From assembly GCF_023278565.1 (NCBI RefSeq), contig NC_064680.1:4774001-4838000 (forward strand): a stretch of DNA of 64,000 bases, read 5' to 3'. Shown in pieces: positions 11,095 through 21,744 of the stretch (positions are counted from its first letter, which is position 1; each line of letters starts with the position of its first letter). This DNA is from Colletotrichum lupini. Lineage: Eukaryota > Ascomycota > Sordariomycetes > Glomerellales > Glomerellaceae. The notes under the pieces are model-generated. The model saw only the letters and a list, made by a program, of their open reading frames with translations. It was not told the origin of the DNA and did not search any database. The position numbers were made by a program, and so were the translations under genes.

Positions 11095-14000
11095 GTGACC
11101 CCTGACAGAGCTAGCGAAGCTTTACCGTTTTTTTTTGTGGTTATGTGAACAATCAGACTCACTGCTGGGTTGCGCATAGTGCCAATCGTGCACCATAGCA
11201 CGTCAATTGAGGACGCTGACTGATGAATCTCGGTCTATCATTCTGGGCTTGTATGAGGTTATTGGAGTGTGGTCGACGATGGTGATGTTGAAAATTACGA
11301 CGTCGATTGGTGACCTACGCCTGCCCGCTGTGGTGAAGACCCTATAAAACTGCAGTTGATTCAAGACTCTGCGACTGGCAAGTTTGGTTCTCTGCGGCTG
11401 TGCCTGTACTCTGCGTCCGGTATGCATAAAATGGGTTATCGCTCTTGACAGTTCCCTTGTTGTAAGGCTCACAAGCTGGCTGGCCATGTGGATGCCGAGG
11501 CGGATGATGGCGTCTGTAGCTACTGTATCCAGATTCCGTAGGATTGGAGGTCGTGTAGGTAGATACGTGTAAATATAGGTCGTGGGTAGGTATCTAATTT
11601 GCACGCGGACTTGCATCTCTGAAGCTGGTGTTCAACCTAGATACCTAATTAGGTACCTAAGTATGTAGTGTCTCTGACCCGACACTAGCTTCATCTACCA
11701 GCATTCGCGCAGAGGGCTGGTAAGTTGGCTCTAGACTCTAGTGGGCAATAGGGTTGCTCAGCGATCTAATGAGATGCATGTCTCATCCACATGTCTTGGA
11801 CAAAAAACTTGCCTCGACGTAATGGCGTTCTGCTGTGCCATGTGGAATGATTGTCGCTGCGAATCCGGAGAAGAGGCACCGTCGTTGATCTTCAGCCGTA
11901 GAGAATTTCATGGTCCGTGGAGTGAAGTATCAAGGCCAGGCATCAGATTCGAGCGCGGATACACTATACATAGAGATGAGGAAGTGGAAAGAAGGAATTG
12001 ACAGGGTCCAAGGGTTAATGGGGTTCAACAGGATCCACCACAAAAGGCTTGGAAGACGAGGATTGGTGGTTGCTGTACAAGAGACTAGGGCAAGACTGAG
12101 AGACGAGAGGGCGAGACGGCGAGAGCAAGAGGACGCGTAAGTGACTGTAACGGGTTGGCTGAGGCAAGGGGCTGAATGAAGCTTGAAGTGGAAGGCGAGG
12201 CGAGGCGAGGTGAGTGAGAGCGGAGGGCGATGAAGGCACCTGGCGGTCAGAGAGAGAGAGGCTGTTGGCCTTTGGCACTGCAGTGTGGCACTGGGTGGGT
12301 GGTTGGTTGGAAGTTGGACACGAAGGCTTGTGGACTCACGTCATCAGGGATCAAATTCTTCCCAACCTCAACTCTGGGCCCTTGGAACCTAATCCTGGAA
12401 TGTCTATGTACATGGTAACATGCAGTAGAAATCCCGTCCTCGGCGGGTGACGGATATCTTCGTGCCGGAGCCGAGACCGGGGTGGGAGACCCGCTCTTTG
12501 CCGGCGTTGGCTTCGTATGCGCCTGCCTCGATTAGGGCTGGCGGCAGTTGACCTTTGGTTCGAGCGGTTGTCGAGCTTCGAGTTTGTGTGCCTGTGCAGC
12601 TCAGATGGATGCGCTGGGAATGCTTTTTTTTTTTTAGGCTTGGCTAGCACCGGTAGTTGGTTGGGAGTGCGGAATGGGCGTGTGTACATGGTGTAGTGCC
12701 TGATGATGCACGGCTCCGTCATCCATGCATTACGGGCCAAAAGACTGCAGAATGCAGGGTCGCGAAGTGGTGCGGTCAACCGTGAGGTTGTCGGTGGCTG
12801 CTCTGGGCTCGGACAGCATCAGGAAGATTTGATTGAGACTTGATGGATGGTTTCACCGTATGTCTCTCAAGCCGAGTCGATCTGGGGAATGTAGGAATGT
12901 GTGAAGCTATGCAGACGAGACATGTATACCTGAGGTAGGAGTTAAATGGGAACGGAACCCCAAGGTTCATCGTGGAAATGCCCAAGTGGGTAGCTTCTTT
13001 CTTCCGTATCTTTTTGATTCCATGTATTATTTACAAGACCTCTTCTACCCAGAGAGTACCGTAAGACAAGGTAGAATCACGTCAAGCGAGGAAACATCAA
13101 CGGGCATCAAAGGGTCGGCAAGGGCGTTCCGGTCCAGAATATACCTAGCAAGCCGTAGGTACCTATGGGGGAAGTACAAAGTGCGGCTTACATACACTAC
13201 ATACCTTGGGTGAGGTAGGGAGATGGAAGTCTGGACGCATTCCTGGAGATTGCAGAGACACTTTGACGTGACTGGAACATGACATGGCACGCCCGAGTCT
13301 TGGACATTTTCATGTTCTCCACTGGATGAAATGTTACCTAAGGCACTGCGTACAGTAAGTACCTTACTTGTAGGTTGTTCGGTTCCAGGCAGTGGAGGTT
13401 CGACAAGATTTTCACTGGGATTGCAGATGATGGAAGGTGCGAGGCACATCTTGGTAGGTACCTTACAGTACTTACCTTGGGTGCCCTACCTGGGTATATC
13501 GTGGTCCGAGGTACCTACGCAGAAAAGCCGGGGTGAATTAGCGGAGAGCACCAGCTGAGCACGCTAAGCGAGTGTCATCCGCCACGGTGAGTGGCCTGGA
13601 GTGGCTGAGGATTAGCGGCGACTCACCGTTAGCGCCTGTATCTTACTGGCGAGAATGGCCTGTCAGCCCTGGTGGAGGCATCCCAAGGTCGACGATGAGG
13701 TCATGCCCACAGCTGGAACCACGTCATTCTCGACCCTCCACATCACTACACGCCCCTCCTTCCACCTCACCTCACCTCACCTCACAGGCTCGCACGGCAT
13801 TCGTACACCCCTCCCATTACGCATCGTCAACTCTATCCAATGTCCTCACGCAGGTAGGTAGGTAAACAGGTACCCTACTGCCTTAGACCTTTCTCGCCTG
13901 ATGACTACGTAGTGGTGACCTTCACCAAGCCCGATTCAACGGCCCTCTGTCTGCTTTTCCACGGCGCGTGAAAGCCGCGGCAGCCAATTCCTGTGCGGTG

Positions 14001-14280
14001 CGTCCATCTTTCCTTTTGTTGCTATTCTTCCACACCCCCCATCTGACGCCATTCTATCAACTAGTAATTCGTGGTTCAACAGGGAAAACTCGCCCAGCTT
14101 CTGTCACCTCTCGCCCACTACTTATTCAATACCATTGCCTCTGCCAGTTGCTCGTGAAATACTTCCGTCTCTATCCCTTCAACCAACCCCATCAGCCCAG
14201 CCAGCTCTTGATCCTCTCCCAAATCTGCGACATCTCCATCAGTCTACATTACTATCAGAGGCACCATTCACACCCTCAAC
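11095..14280. other. 3.2-kb intergenic stretch rich in short repeats
   Basis: No recognisable protein in any frame. It contains many GGTACCTA/TAGGTACC and CCTTACCT words (about 11635-11665, 13140-13215, 13450-13520, 13855-13875), a (CCTCA)n run at about 13758-13785, and a CT-rich promoter-like stretch before the MARVEL gene. Could contain untranslated RNA or unrecognised small genes. Confidence 0.45.
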
Positions 14281-14822
14281 ATGGTCTCCTTCGTGCCCAT
14301 TGCCCACATTGTGGCAGCCGTCTTCTCCATCATCGAGCTCGGCCTTACTTCATATGGTATGTTTACTCCTCTCTCTGCCCAGTTCGGCCTTGCATCGATA
14401 CATAAACTTACACCATCACAGTTGCCAGCGGCTACAATGGCTACAACGGCTGGAGCGGTTGGTGGTCTCGCTCTCCCGATATTGTCAACTTCCTCATCTT
14501 CAACTCCGTCTGGTCGCTGCTCGTTCTCGCCTACGTCGGCCTAACCCCTCTGTACATGGCCCGCCTCTTCCACAAGCTCGTTTCCCTCGCGCTGCTTGTC
14601 ATTACCACCATCTTCTGGTTCGCCGGCGCCATCGCCCTGGCTGTCTTTGTCGGAGCTCCTCACTGCGGCGCCAACACGTATTGCGGCTCCGCCCAGGCTG
14701 CTGTCGCCTTTGCCTTCTTCATCTGGGCCATCTTCATGTTCCTCACTGTTCTCGACACTCTCGAGGCCATGCGCTCGCGCGGGCATGCGACCAAGCACAA
14801 CCACGCCTACCCCGGTGCTTAA
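14281..14822 (+). CDS. MARVEL-domain membrane protein 1
   Basis: Small four-helix membrane protein of the MARVEL type, a family linked in fungi to plasma-membrane domains and vesicle traffic. Two exons: 14281-14356 and 14422-14822, GTATGT intron; 158 aa. Membrane helices are at about 5-24 (VPIAHIVAAVFSIIELGLTS), 45-65 (FLIFNSVWSLLVLAYVGL), 72-95 (LVSLALLVITTIFWFAGAIAL) and 112-135 (AAVAFAFFIWAIFMFLTVLD). A Tyr-Asn-Gly-Trp-rich loop follows helix 1 and a Cys pair (HCGANTYCG) lies in the loop before helix 4. The C-tail is short and basic. No intron-exon ambiguity. Substrate or partner unknown. A second MARVEL gene lies at 21030-21744. Confidence 0.85.
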
Positions 14823-15684
14823 ACGATTAAAATCCATAATGAACGCTATACATTTCGGCTTGATTTTGGATGGCCTCTGGATGACGTGGAAATACCCCGA
14901 AGTATGAAACGGAGTTATGGGCTTTGTTTTTCCTGGTGTATTTATCCACCGTTCTGAGTTGTTGTTACGGTTTACGTTTACAGTCTGGGTGTGTGAGGTT
15001 CCAGATCAACATAAATCTTGATCACTATCGATACCCTAATAATATGAATCATGCTACGCGAAAACCCCAATCCCATCTGTCAATCCGTGAAGCATGTGAA
15101 AAGTTTTGGATGCCCACCGCTGTCACTGCTGATGTTATCTGAAACCCACCTGCATCTAGTTCGTATGGCTCAACATTTCCTGCTAGAATAGTAGCTTATA
15201 TAACTGAACAAAATTCAGGCTTGTAACTATCACATTTATTGGCCACCTCATCCAAGCGTGATATCTGATACTAAGGTATTGTTCCGTGCGTTGAACAATA
15301 TTCACCTTGTTGGATTGCTTTGTGCTTTCATAGAAAAAGAGTGTATAGTCACCAGGTGCCTATTTGATATATCCCGTCAAATTTCGGAAATGTGAAACTG
15401 ACGAATGATGTTCAACATGGAGCTGCGGGTCATCTTTGTTTCCGTTCCTAGAGTCCGAGGGCGGTTCCTGATGACTTTAGCATTTTGTATATACAATATT
15501 CAAACGAGAGGCTTCTACGTCGGGGTCTTGAAGTGTGATGTCTACGGACTAGTGAGGAGGCGAGTGTCCTCTGGTACTTTGCGATATCCCCATTATCCCA
15601 GCCTGCCAGACAGATGAAGAATTCGTACGGATGATGAAGATGTTCGAAGCTTTCGAGCCTTATCTGGGTACCGGGAGAGAGAGA

Positions 15685-15706
15685 GGGGGGGGGGGGGGGG
15701 GGGGGG
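15685..15706 (+). repeat. Poly-G tract (about 22)
   Basis: Uninterrupted G run following a (GA)n stretch. A candidate four-strand DNA former and a likely assembly-length artefact site. Confidence 0.9.
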
Positions 15707-16551
15707 CGGCTCGCTCGCTGCCAATGACTCGTGGGGTTGATAATGGCGTCTTGGCGGTGATCCGCTCTGGTTGCGATACCGTGGTACGGGAGACTACCAG
15801 GTAAGGTAGTTAGATTGCGCCAGGCGGCGATACGGTTTTTTGGCACCGGAGACGCCGGCCGCCGATGATGGGCTCGGCGGCAACAGACAGCTGTCGGGTT
15901 TGAACGGTGAGGTGAGCAACAGCTGCTGGCAAGCCCCCGCCGTGGAACTGCCCGGTCGGCCAAGAGTCCGGTATCGTCGGTCAAGAATTCACCTCGGTGT
16001 GTCTGCAGGTCGGGCACGTGCATCAGATGCAACCAGTGACCTGAGTACTTGAGTACCTTACCTTACCTTGAGGTACCTTACCTTCCCTAAGGTATGCAGC
16101 AGCGGTAGGGCATTTCATTGGGATGAATGGAAGACGCGGGATGGCAACCTTCCTTCCTTATCAGCCCCGAGGTGAGGTGGGTGGGATCGGAGCTTGGGAT
16201 GGCCCAATTGGCGAATGAGGGGGCGTCCTTCTGGCACGCAGCTCTGCTCCATAGCAGGTGCGGGGCCGCCAAGGACATCTAGTGGGGCCGTGCCGCCGTT
16301 GACCCCTCACTCTTGCCCTCTCTTACAACCTTCAGTACACACTCACAGTACGGAGTACCTACCAAGTAAGGTAGGGTAATAGTCCTGGGAAGCAAACAAA
16401 CTTGAGGAGGCTAGTATTCCTCCATAGATGGTATCTACACGGACGGACGACTCTACAGTACTACTGCGCAATATCTTCAATTCTTTCCAGGGACATGATC
16501 CTTCCATTGACGCGTGCTGATACCCAGCGCATTCTGCGGCCAACCGTGTTA

Positions 16552-16570
16552 CCCCCCCCCCCCCCCCCCC
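16552..16570 (+). repeat. Poly-C tract (about 19)
   Basis: Uninterrupted C run in intergenic DNA, the counterpart of the G run 850 bp upstream. Confidence 0.9.
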
Positions 16571-17127
16571 ATTCATCTTATTCCACGCTGCGAATGCTGT
16601 GGGTGGTGCTGACCTTGCCCCTGTCGTTCAAGGACCTACTCCATACACGGGACGGAAACATACGCATGCGCTACTAAATCATCACAGGGAAGACATCAGA
16701 CGGCTATACCGAATGCAAGCATGTGGCCCGGCATATTGCCAGGGCCTATCCAATCTGCAGCCTTCCACGAACTGCTCAGCATCACGTTGAGAGACTAGCA
16801 ATGCGTTGGTCATCGTAAACCACGTATTCTACCCCGGGGACCCTCATCAGAGCTATCCGTCATTGCAGCGGCTGGTTGTCTTGGCAGAACAACCACCACG
16901 CTCTTCAGGCTCCTGAAGACCGACCTACATAAGACGGGGTCACCTCGACTCGCGTCCGCTCAAGCGACCGGCCGCTTCCCTCTCTCTCCGTCTCTCTCAT
17001 CTCCAGCTCCCGCTCCAGCTCTAGCAGTCCTTCCTCCCTCGGCGTTGCTCTCGGCGAGTTCTCTGTTGATCGCTGTGTCCCTTCGTTGCGCGAGACATCG
17101 ACAAATCATCATCGACCACCAGTCAAG

Positions 17128-18378
17128 ATGCATTTCAACTCCATCGTCGTCTCGGGCCTCGTGGCTGTTGCTTCCCGCCAAGTCAATGCTGTCCCTTGTC
17201 CCAAGCCAGCTCCTGTCTACAAGCCCATCACCAGCATTCAATTAGGGCCGAGACCCTACTGGCTGGTCAACGACATGGACGAGGGCCCTCTTAAGGAAAA
17301 ACTGCAGTCGTGTTCAGAGCAGCCCATCAAGCCCTCCAGCTGGAGCATTGGGCACCGTGGCGGCGGTACTCTGATGATCCCCGAAGAGTCAGTCGAATCA
17401 AACCTTGCCGGTGCGCGTATGGGTGCTGGTGTTCTCGAGTGCGATGTTGCCTTCACCAAGGACCGTCAACTAGTCTGCCGTCACTCCCAGTGCGATCTTC
17501 ACACGACGACCAACATCGTTACCATACCCGAACTCAACGCCAAGTGCACTATCCCCTTCACCCCCGCCGGCAACGGTACGGCCGCGACCGCCAAGTGTTG
17601 CACCTCGGACATCACCGTCGCCGAGTTCAAGACTCTCTGCAGCAAGATGGATGGCTTCAATGCCTCGGCCGTCAACCCCAAAGACTTCTTGCTTGGTACC
17701 CCGAGATACCGCACCGACCTGTACTCTACCTGCGGCACCGTTATGACCCATAAGGAACACATCGCCATGACCAACGACCTAGGTCTTCAATTCACTCCCG
17801 AGCTCAAGGTTCCCGAGGTTAAGATGCCTTTCGAGGGAGACTACACGCAAGAACAGTACGCGCAACAGCTGATTGATGAGTACAGGGAAGCCGGCATTGC
17901 CCCTGAGCGGGTCTGGCCTCAGTCGTTCTTCTACCCTGATATCCTGTACTGGCTCAAGGCCGAGCCCGACTTCGGCAAGCAGGGCGTTCTCTTGGACGAG
18001 AGTGGAGATACCCCCGAGACCTACCCGGGAGCCGTTGCCAACCTGACCCAGTTTGCTGCTGCTGGTGTCAAGATCATGGCCCCTCCTTTGTACTACCTCG
18101 TCACCGTCGAAGATGGCAGGATTGTGCCCAGTTCGTATGCGATCAGAGCCAAGGAGCTGGGTCTCAAGATCATCTCATGGTCTTTGGAGCGTTCTGGCTT
18201 CCTCGGAGACGACACCAAGGGCGGTTACTACTACACTTCCATCGCCAACGTCACGAACAATGACGGCGATGTCTATAACCTGCTCCACGTGCTTGCCCAA
18301 GACGTTGGTGTCTTGAGCATCTTTTCGGACTGGAGTGCCACTGTCACCTATTACGCCAATTGTTTTGGCCTGTTCTAG
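17128..18378 (+). CDS. Secreted glycerophosphodiester phosphodiesterase
   Basis: Hydrolyses glycerophosphodiesters to glycerol-3-phosphate and an alcohol; the GDPD TIM-barrel family. Single exon, 416 aa from the ATG at 17128. An in-frame upstream ATG at 17086 adds 14 polar residues and would bury the signal peptide, so the inner start is preferred. Signal peptide about 1-21 (SIVVSGLVAVASRQVNA). The catalytic IGHRGGG motif is at about 76-82 (His78, Arg79), followed by Glu residues of the SVESN segment, the ECDVAFTKDRQLVCRHS strand with Asp and the second catalytic His. Many Cys and several Asn-x-Ser/Thr sites fit secretion. Fungal secreted members are usually tied to phospholipid-derived phosphate recovery; no such regulation is visible here. 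Confidence 0.9.
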   Translation: MHFNSIVVSGLVAVASRQVNAVPCPKPAPVYKPITSIQLGPRPYWLVNDMDEGPLKEKLQSCSEQPIKPSSWSIGHRGGGTLMIPEESVESNLAGARMGAGVLECDVAFTKDRQLVCRHSQCDLHTTTNIVTIPELNAKCTIPFTPAGNGTAATAKCCTSDITVAEFKTLCSKMDGFNASAVNPKDFLLGTPRYRTDLYSTCGTVMTHKEHIAMTNDLGLQFTPELKVPEVKMPFEGDYTQEQYAQQLIDEYREAGIAPERVWPQSFFYPDILYWLKAEPDFGKQGVLLDESGDTPETYPGAVANLTQFAAAGVKIMAPPLYYLVTVEDGRIVPSSYAIRAKELGLKIISWSLERSGFLGDDTKGGYYYTSIANVTNNDGDVYNLLHVLAQDVGVLSIFSDWSATVTYYANCFGLF

Positions 18379-18889
18379 GTACCTATAAGCTCTGAAACGA
18401 GGAGATGTCATAGAATAGGCAAACTCAGTCCCAAACTAATACCATTTTTCACGATAATGATCAATATTAAGGAAGAACATCCGTAGAAGCACCAGTACCA
18501 GCTTAGAAGCAGAGAAACCGGTTATGAAATCGGTCGTGATTTCCCCCAAAATAATCATGCTATCTCTTTTAACGAACAATTCCAATGGACATTGCAATAT
18601 TAGGATTGTGTGCTTTACCAGTGAAAGACGAGAGCCGCCCACAGCCTCCCACGGTGTGCTCAGTAGAGAAGATCGTTGACCAATCGACTTACAAGAGTTT
18701 CCAATTCAAAGTGGGTATCACTTAATCATCATATCTACACCGAGCTCACCGACAAGGTGAACCTGAGCCTGACCTTGATTTTTAGTACCCCGCCATTAGC
18801 GTGACCCCTCCATCGACTGATTACTCTTCCTCAACCCGTTTACCAGAAAGAAAAAGTTTTTTCTTGGCCTTCGCAAACAGCTGGCGGCC
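18379..18889. other. Intergenic between GDPD and DPH2
   Basis: 511 bp; terminator of the phosphodiesterase and promoter of DPH2. No gene recognised. Confidence 0.5.
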
Positions 18890-20434
18890 ATGACAGAACT
18901 ATCAGCGGCGCCCGTCCTCTCGACGCCCGCCGAATACACCTTTGAAGACCCGACACCGACGCCCCCACCTCCACCGACCGCCGAGCGCACCCAAGTTGAG
19001 CTCGCTTCCGTCTACGAGATTGAGCGTACGGCGCGCGAGATCAAGGAGGGCGGCTGGAACCGCGTCGCCCTCCAGTTCCCTGACGCCATGCTACGTGACG
19101 CCTCGTGGGTCGCAGAGGCGCTAACGGAAGCTCTGGGCGGCAGCGAAACCTATCGCGTGTACATCCTTGCCGACACGTCCTACAGCGCCTGCTGCGTCGA
19201 CGAGATCGCGGCCGAGCACGCCGACGCCCAGATTGTCGTACACTACGGCCGCTCATGCCTATCACCGACGTCGAGGCTGCCCGTCATTTACGTCTTTACG
19301 CGGCACACCCTCGACATTGACCAAGCAGTCGAGGCCTTTACTAAAGAATTCCACGACAAGCAGCACAAGGTGGTTGTGGTGGCCGACGTCACATATCAGG
19401 ACCACGTCGCTCCCCTCACGACGAAATTGCGCTCCGCGGGATACACAGCGTTGCTGCAGACCGAAGTGACACATGACCCGACCGGCACGATCCCAAACCG
19501 TAAGATCGTCGACTCTTCCTCATCGGACGCCCCCCCAACTACCGACCTGTCCGAGCACTCTCTCTTCCACATCTCGACACCGCCCCCAGCGCTCCTCCTC
19601 GCGCTCCAGACCCGCATGGCCTCTCTCCATGTTCTCTCGACGCCGAGCCTGTCGACCGACGATCCAACACGAACAACAAATGCCCTCCTCCGTCGGCGCT
19701 TCGCCCGCGTGCTAACCCTGGCCACGGCCGGTGTAGTGGGCATCCTCGTCAACACACTCTCCGTGTCCAACTACCTCGGAAGCATCGACCTCCTACGCCG
19801 GCGTATCGCCGAAGCTGGTAAAAAGAGCTACACGGTCGTGGTGGGCAAGCTGAATGCCGCGAAGCTGGCCAACTTTGCCGAGGTCGACGGCTGGGTCGTG
19901 GTAGGGTGTTGGGAGAGCGGCCTAGTGGAAGAGGACGCCGGGTTCTTCAAGCCCGTCATCACACCCTTTGAGATGGAGGTGGCGCTGAAGCCTGAGAGCG
20001 AGCGCGTATGGGGCCTCGAGTGGTGGGGTGGTATCGAGAAGATGGATCACGACGCGGTCAGGCAGGAGGAGGAGCTGGATGAGGACGAGTCGGCGCCGCC
20101 AGAATACGACTTGCGCACCGGCAAGCTGGTGGCCAGTCGGCCGATGAGAATGCCGATACGGTCGGCCAACAGCGAATCCAAGACCGGCGGCGACAACGGG
20201 GAGGAAAGCAGCAGCAGCAAAAAGCCTGGTGAGTCGGCTTTGGTGAAAAGAGCAATGGGCGAGGTGGCCACCATCAACGGCGTGCTAAGCCCCGGTGCCG
20301 AGTACTTGCGTTCGCAACGGACGTGGCAGGGTCTCGGAACGGACTACGACGAGGAGAGCAGCACCGTCGTCGAGGAGGGCCGGAGCGGTGTTGCGCGGGG
20401 TTATACGGTTGGCGAGGACGCTGGCAGGGCATGA
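18890..20434 (+). CDS. DPH2: Diphthamide biosynthesis protein 2
   Basis: Subunit of the Dph1-Dph2 radical enzyme that moves a 3-amino-3-carboxypropyl group from S-adenosylmethionine onto a histidine of elongation factor 2, the first step of diphthamide synthesis; cytosolic. Single exon, 514 aa, in the usual range for fungal Dph2. Start ATG 18890 is in a good context (GGCGGCCATGA). The family block [20 protein letters not shown] followed by [10 protein letters not shown] lies at about 99-128 and carries cysteines of the iron-sulphur site. The middle domain has [20 protein letters not shown], and [13 protein letters not shown] lies in the third domain. The C-terminal [11 protein letters not shown] and GRSGVARGY segments are typical. 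A Ser-rich, low-complexity linker lies at about 420-445. Confidence 0.93.
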   Translation: MTELSAAPVLSTPAEYTFEDPTPTPPPPPTAERTQVELASVYEIERTAREIKEGGWNRVALQFPDAMLRDASWVAEALTEALGGSETYRVYILADTSYSACCVDEIAAEHADAQIVVHYGRSCLSPTSRLPVIYVFTRHTLDIDQAVEAFTKEFHDKQHKVVVVADVTYQDHVAPLTTKLRSAGYTALLQTEVTHDPTGTIPNRKIVDSSSSDAPPTTDLSEHSLFHISTPPPALLLALQTRMASLHVLSTPSLSTDDPTRTTNALLRRRFARVLTLATAGVVGILVNTLSVSNYLGSIDLLRRRIAEAGKKSYTVVVGKLNAAKLANFAEVDGWVVVGCWESGLVEEDAGFFKPVITPFEMEVALKPESERVWGLEWWGGIEKMDHDAVRQEEELDEDESAPPEYDLRTGKLVASRPMRMPIRSANSESKTGGDNGEESSSSKKPGESALVKRAMGEVATINGVLSPGAEYLRSQRTWQGLGTDYDEESSTVVEEGRSGVARGYTVGEDAGRA

Positions 20435-21029
20435 ATAAGAGTGACGACTGACGGGTTATATTGAATCGGCGCAAGGCAGGGTACCAAAAACACACATACA
20501 CATAGACTACTAGTGAGAACCTCAAGATACCAATTTTCCCATCGTGATTTGACATGTCATTGCTGCCGTGTTCTGAAAGTGCGATTTGGCCTGCACACCT
20601 ACCGCAGATCACATCACGGCCAGTCGTTCGGCCAAGCCAAGCAGTCGTTCTGAGTGTGGTAAGGATGAGGAGAAAGTACAAGACAATCACCAAGCCGGAT
20701 ACAGGCAAACGATAATGGCCTGTGCAAAGGCAAAGCACGGCAGAAAAAAGATGTCGTGAATTAATGCCGTTAGATTCGTCATCATAAACGAGTATGTCGT
20801 CCACTACATGCGCCGGGTCGCTGGAATTACATGAACCATCCCTGAGCATCGGTCATATGCTCTCCACATCCTATCGTATCATGTCATGGTATCTTATCTT
20901 GTCTTCTTGTTTTTCTCGTTCTTGTACAAGTCGTCAAATCCCTCCCTACCCCTCCCCCCCCCCCCCCCCCCCAAAAAAAAAAAAAAAAGAAATGCATTGC
21001 AATTATCGTCAATCTCGGTTGAAGAGATG
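20435..21029. other. Convergent intergenic region with C19-A16 tract
   Basis: 595 bp between the stops of DPH2 and MARVEL protein 2. It contains a run of about 19 C (20954-20972) directly followed by about 16 A (20973-20988). No gene recognised. Confidence 0.6.
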
Positions 21030-21744
21030 TTAAACGTAGACGCGACGGTGAGAGTGGGAGCTGCGACGGCTGTGGGAGCGGTGGCTGTGGGAGCGGTGAC
21101 GGCGGTGACGGCCGTGGTGGTAGGACTTGCGCTCGTAGCTGGAGGACAGGCGGTCACCGTGCATCCAGGCGAGAACGGCGGTGAAGAAGAAGAGGATGGT
21201 GTTGATGATGCCAAAGACCCAAGATGCCTTGAGCATGGCACAGGGCTTATCGGTGAAGAGGTTGAAGCGGGGCCCAGAGATGGTGACGAGGCCGGGGAAG
21301 TTTGCAGACCAGCGGCCGTCGCGTGCGAGGTTTGTGCAGTCGACATAGTTGATGCCGCGAAGGTACCAGACGGCGGCAATGAAGGCACCAACGAAACCAA
21401 GGTCGATGACTGCGACGAAGAGTGCATTTGTGCTGCTGCGGTGATAGCTGAAGAGGGTGAAGATAGCCCAGGCGAGGGCGAGGACGGAGACGATGAAGAG
21501 GACAAGGATAGAGTCGGGGACGATAACGTTGCGCTTTACGAAGCCATCGACGAACCAGGCGAGCATGCCCATGGTTGGGATCTGTGACATTGTGTTAGTT
21601 GAAACAACACTTGAATTTTTCCTTACAAAAAAATAAAGAATAAGAAAATTGAGTAGTCGAGGTAACGTATCGACGAGGGAGAAAACGTACCAAGGTGACG
21701 ATTTGGAGGAATCGCGTCGCCGCGAACATGACGGCGAACAACAT
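21030..21744 (-). CDS. MARVEL-domain membrane protein 2 with His/Arg/Ser tail
   Basis: Four-helix MARVEL-type membrane protein. Two exons: 21744-21691 and 21581-21030, phase-0 GTACGT intron; 201 aa. The first exon supplies LFAVMFAATRFLQIVTL, which together with the second exon forms helix 1; other helices are about 42-64 (SILVLFIVSVLALAWAIFTLF), 73-94 (ALFVAVIDLGFVGAFIAAVWYL) and 136-157 (MLKASWVFGIINTILFFFTAVLAWM). Cys pairs flank the extracellular loop before helix 4. The last 40 or so residues are a His-Arg-Ser repeat-like tail, probably cytosolic. The ATG at 21744 is chosen because upstream sequence in that frame is Asn/Thr low complexity. Family role in fungi: membrane compartments or traffic; specific role unknown. 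Confidence 0.82.

Larger units (their letters stand above)
14823..17127. other. Intergenic with long G and C homopolymers
   Basis: 2.3 kb without a recognised gene. It holds a run of about 22 G at 15685-15706, about 19 C at 16552-16570, and clusters of CCTTACCTT/GGTACCTT words (about 16040-16095, 16345-16375). The CT-rich stretch at about 16975-17040 is a plausible promoter element of the next gene. Confidence 0.5.

Noticed and set aside
14135..14830. 231-codon plus-strand frame over MARVEL gene 1
   Set aside because: Low-complexity Ser/Pro/Leu/Arg frame that shadows the real, intron-containing MARVEL frame.
15448..16032. 194-codon minus-strand frame with poly-Pro
   Set aside because: The poly-Pro comes from the G22 homopolymer and the rest has no protein-like pattern.
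17086..17127. Upstream in-frame ATG of the glycerophosphodiesterase
   Set aside because: Would add polar residues in front of the signal peptide.
20886..21587. 233-codon plus-strand frame over MARVEL gene 2
   Set aside because: Antisense shadow composed of Gly/Val/Ala/Asp/Glu repeats; the minus-strand MARVEL frame has clear membrane helices.
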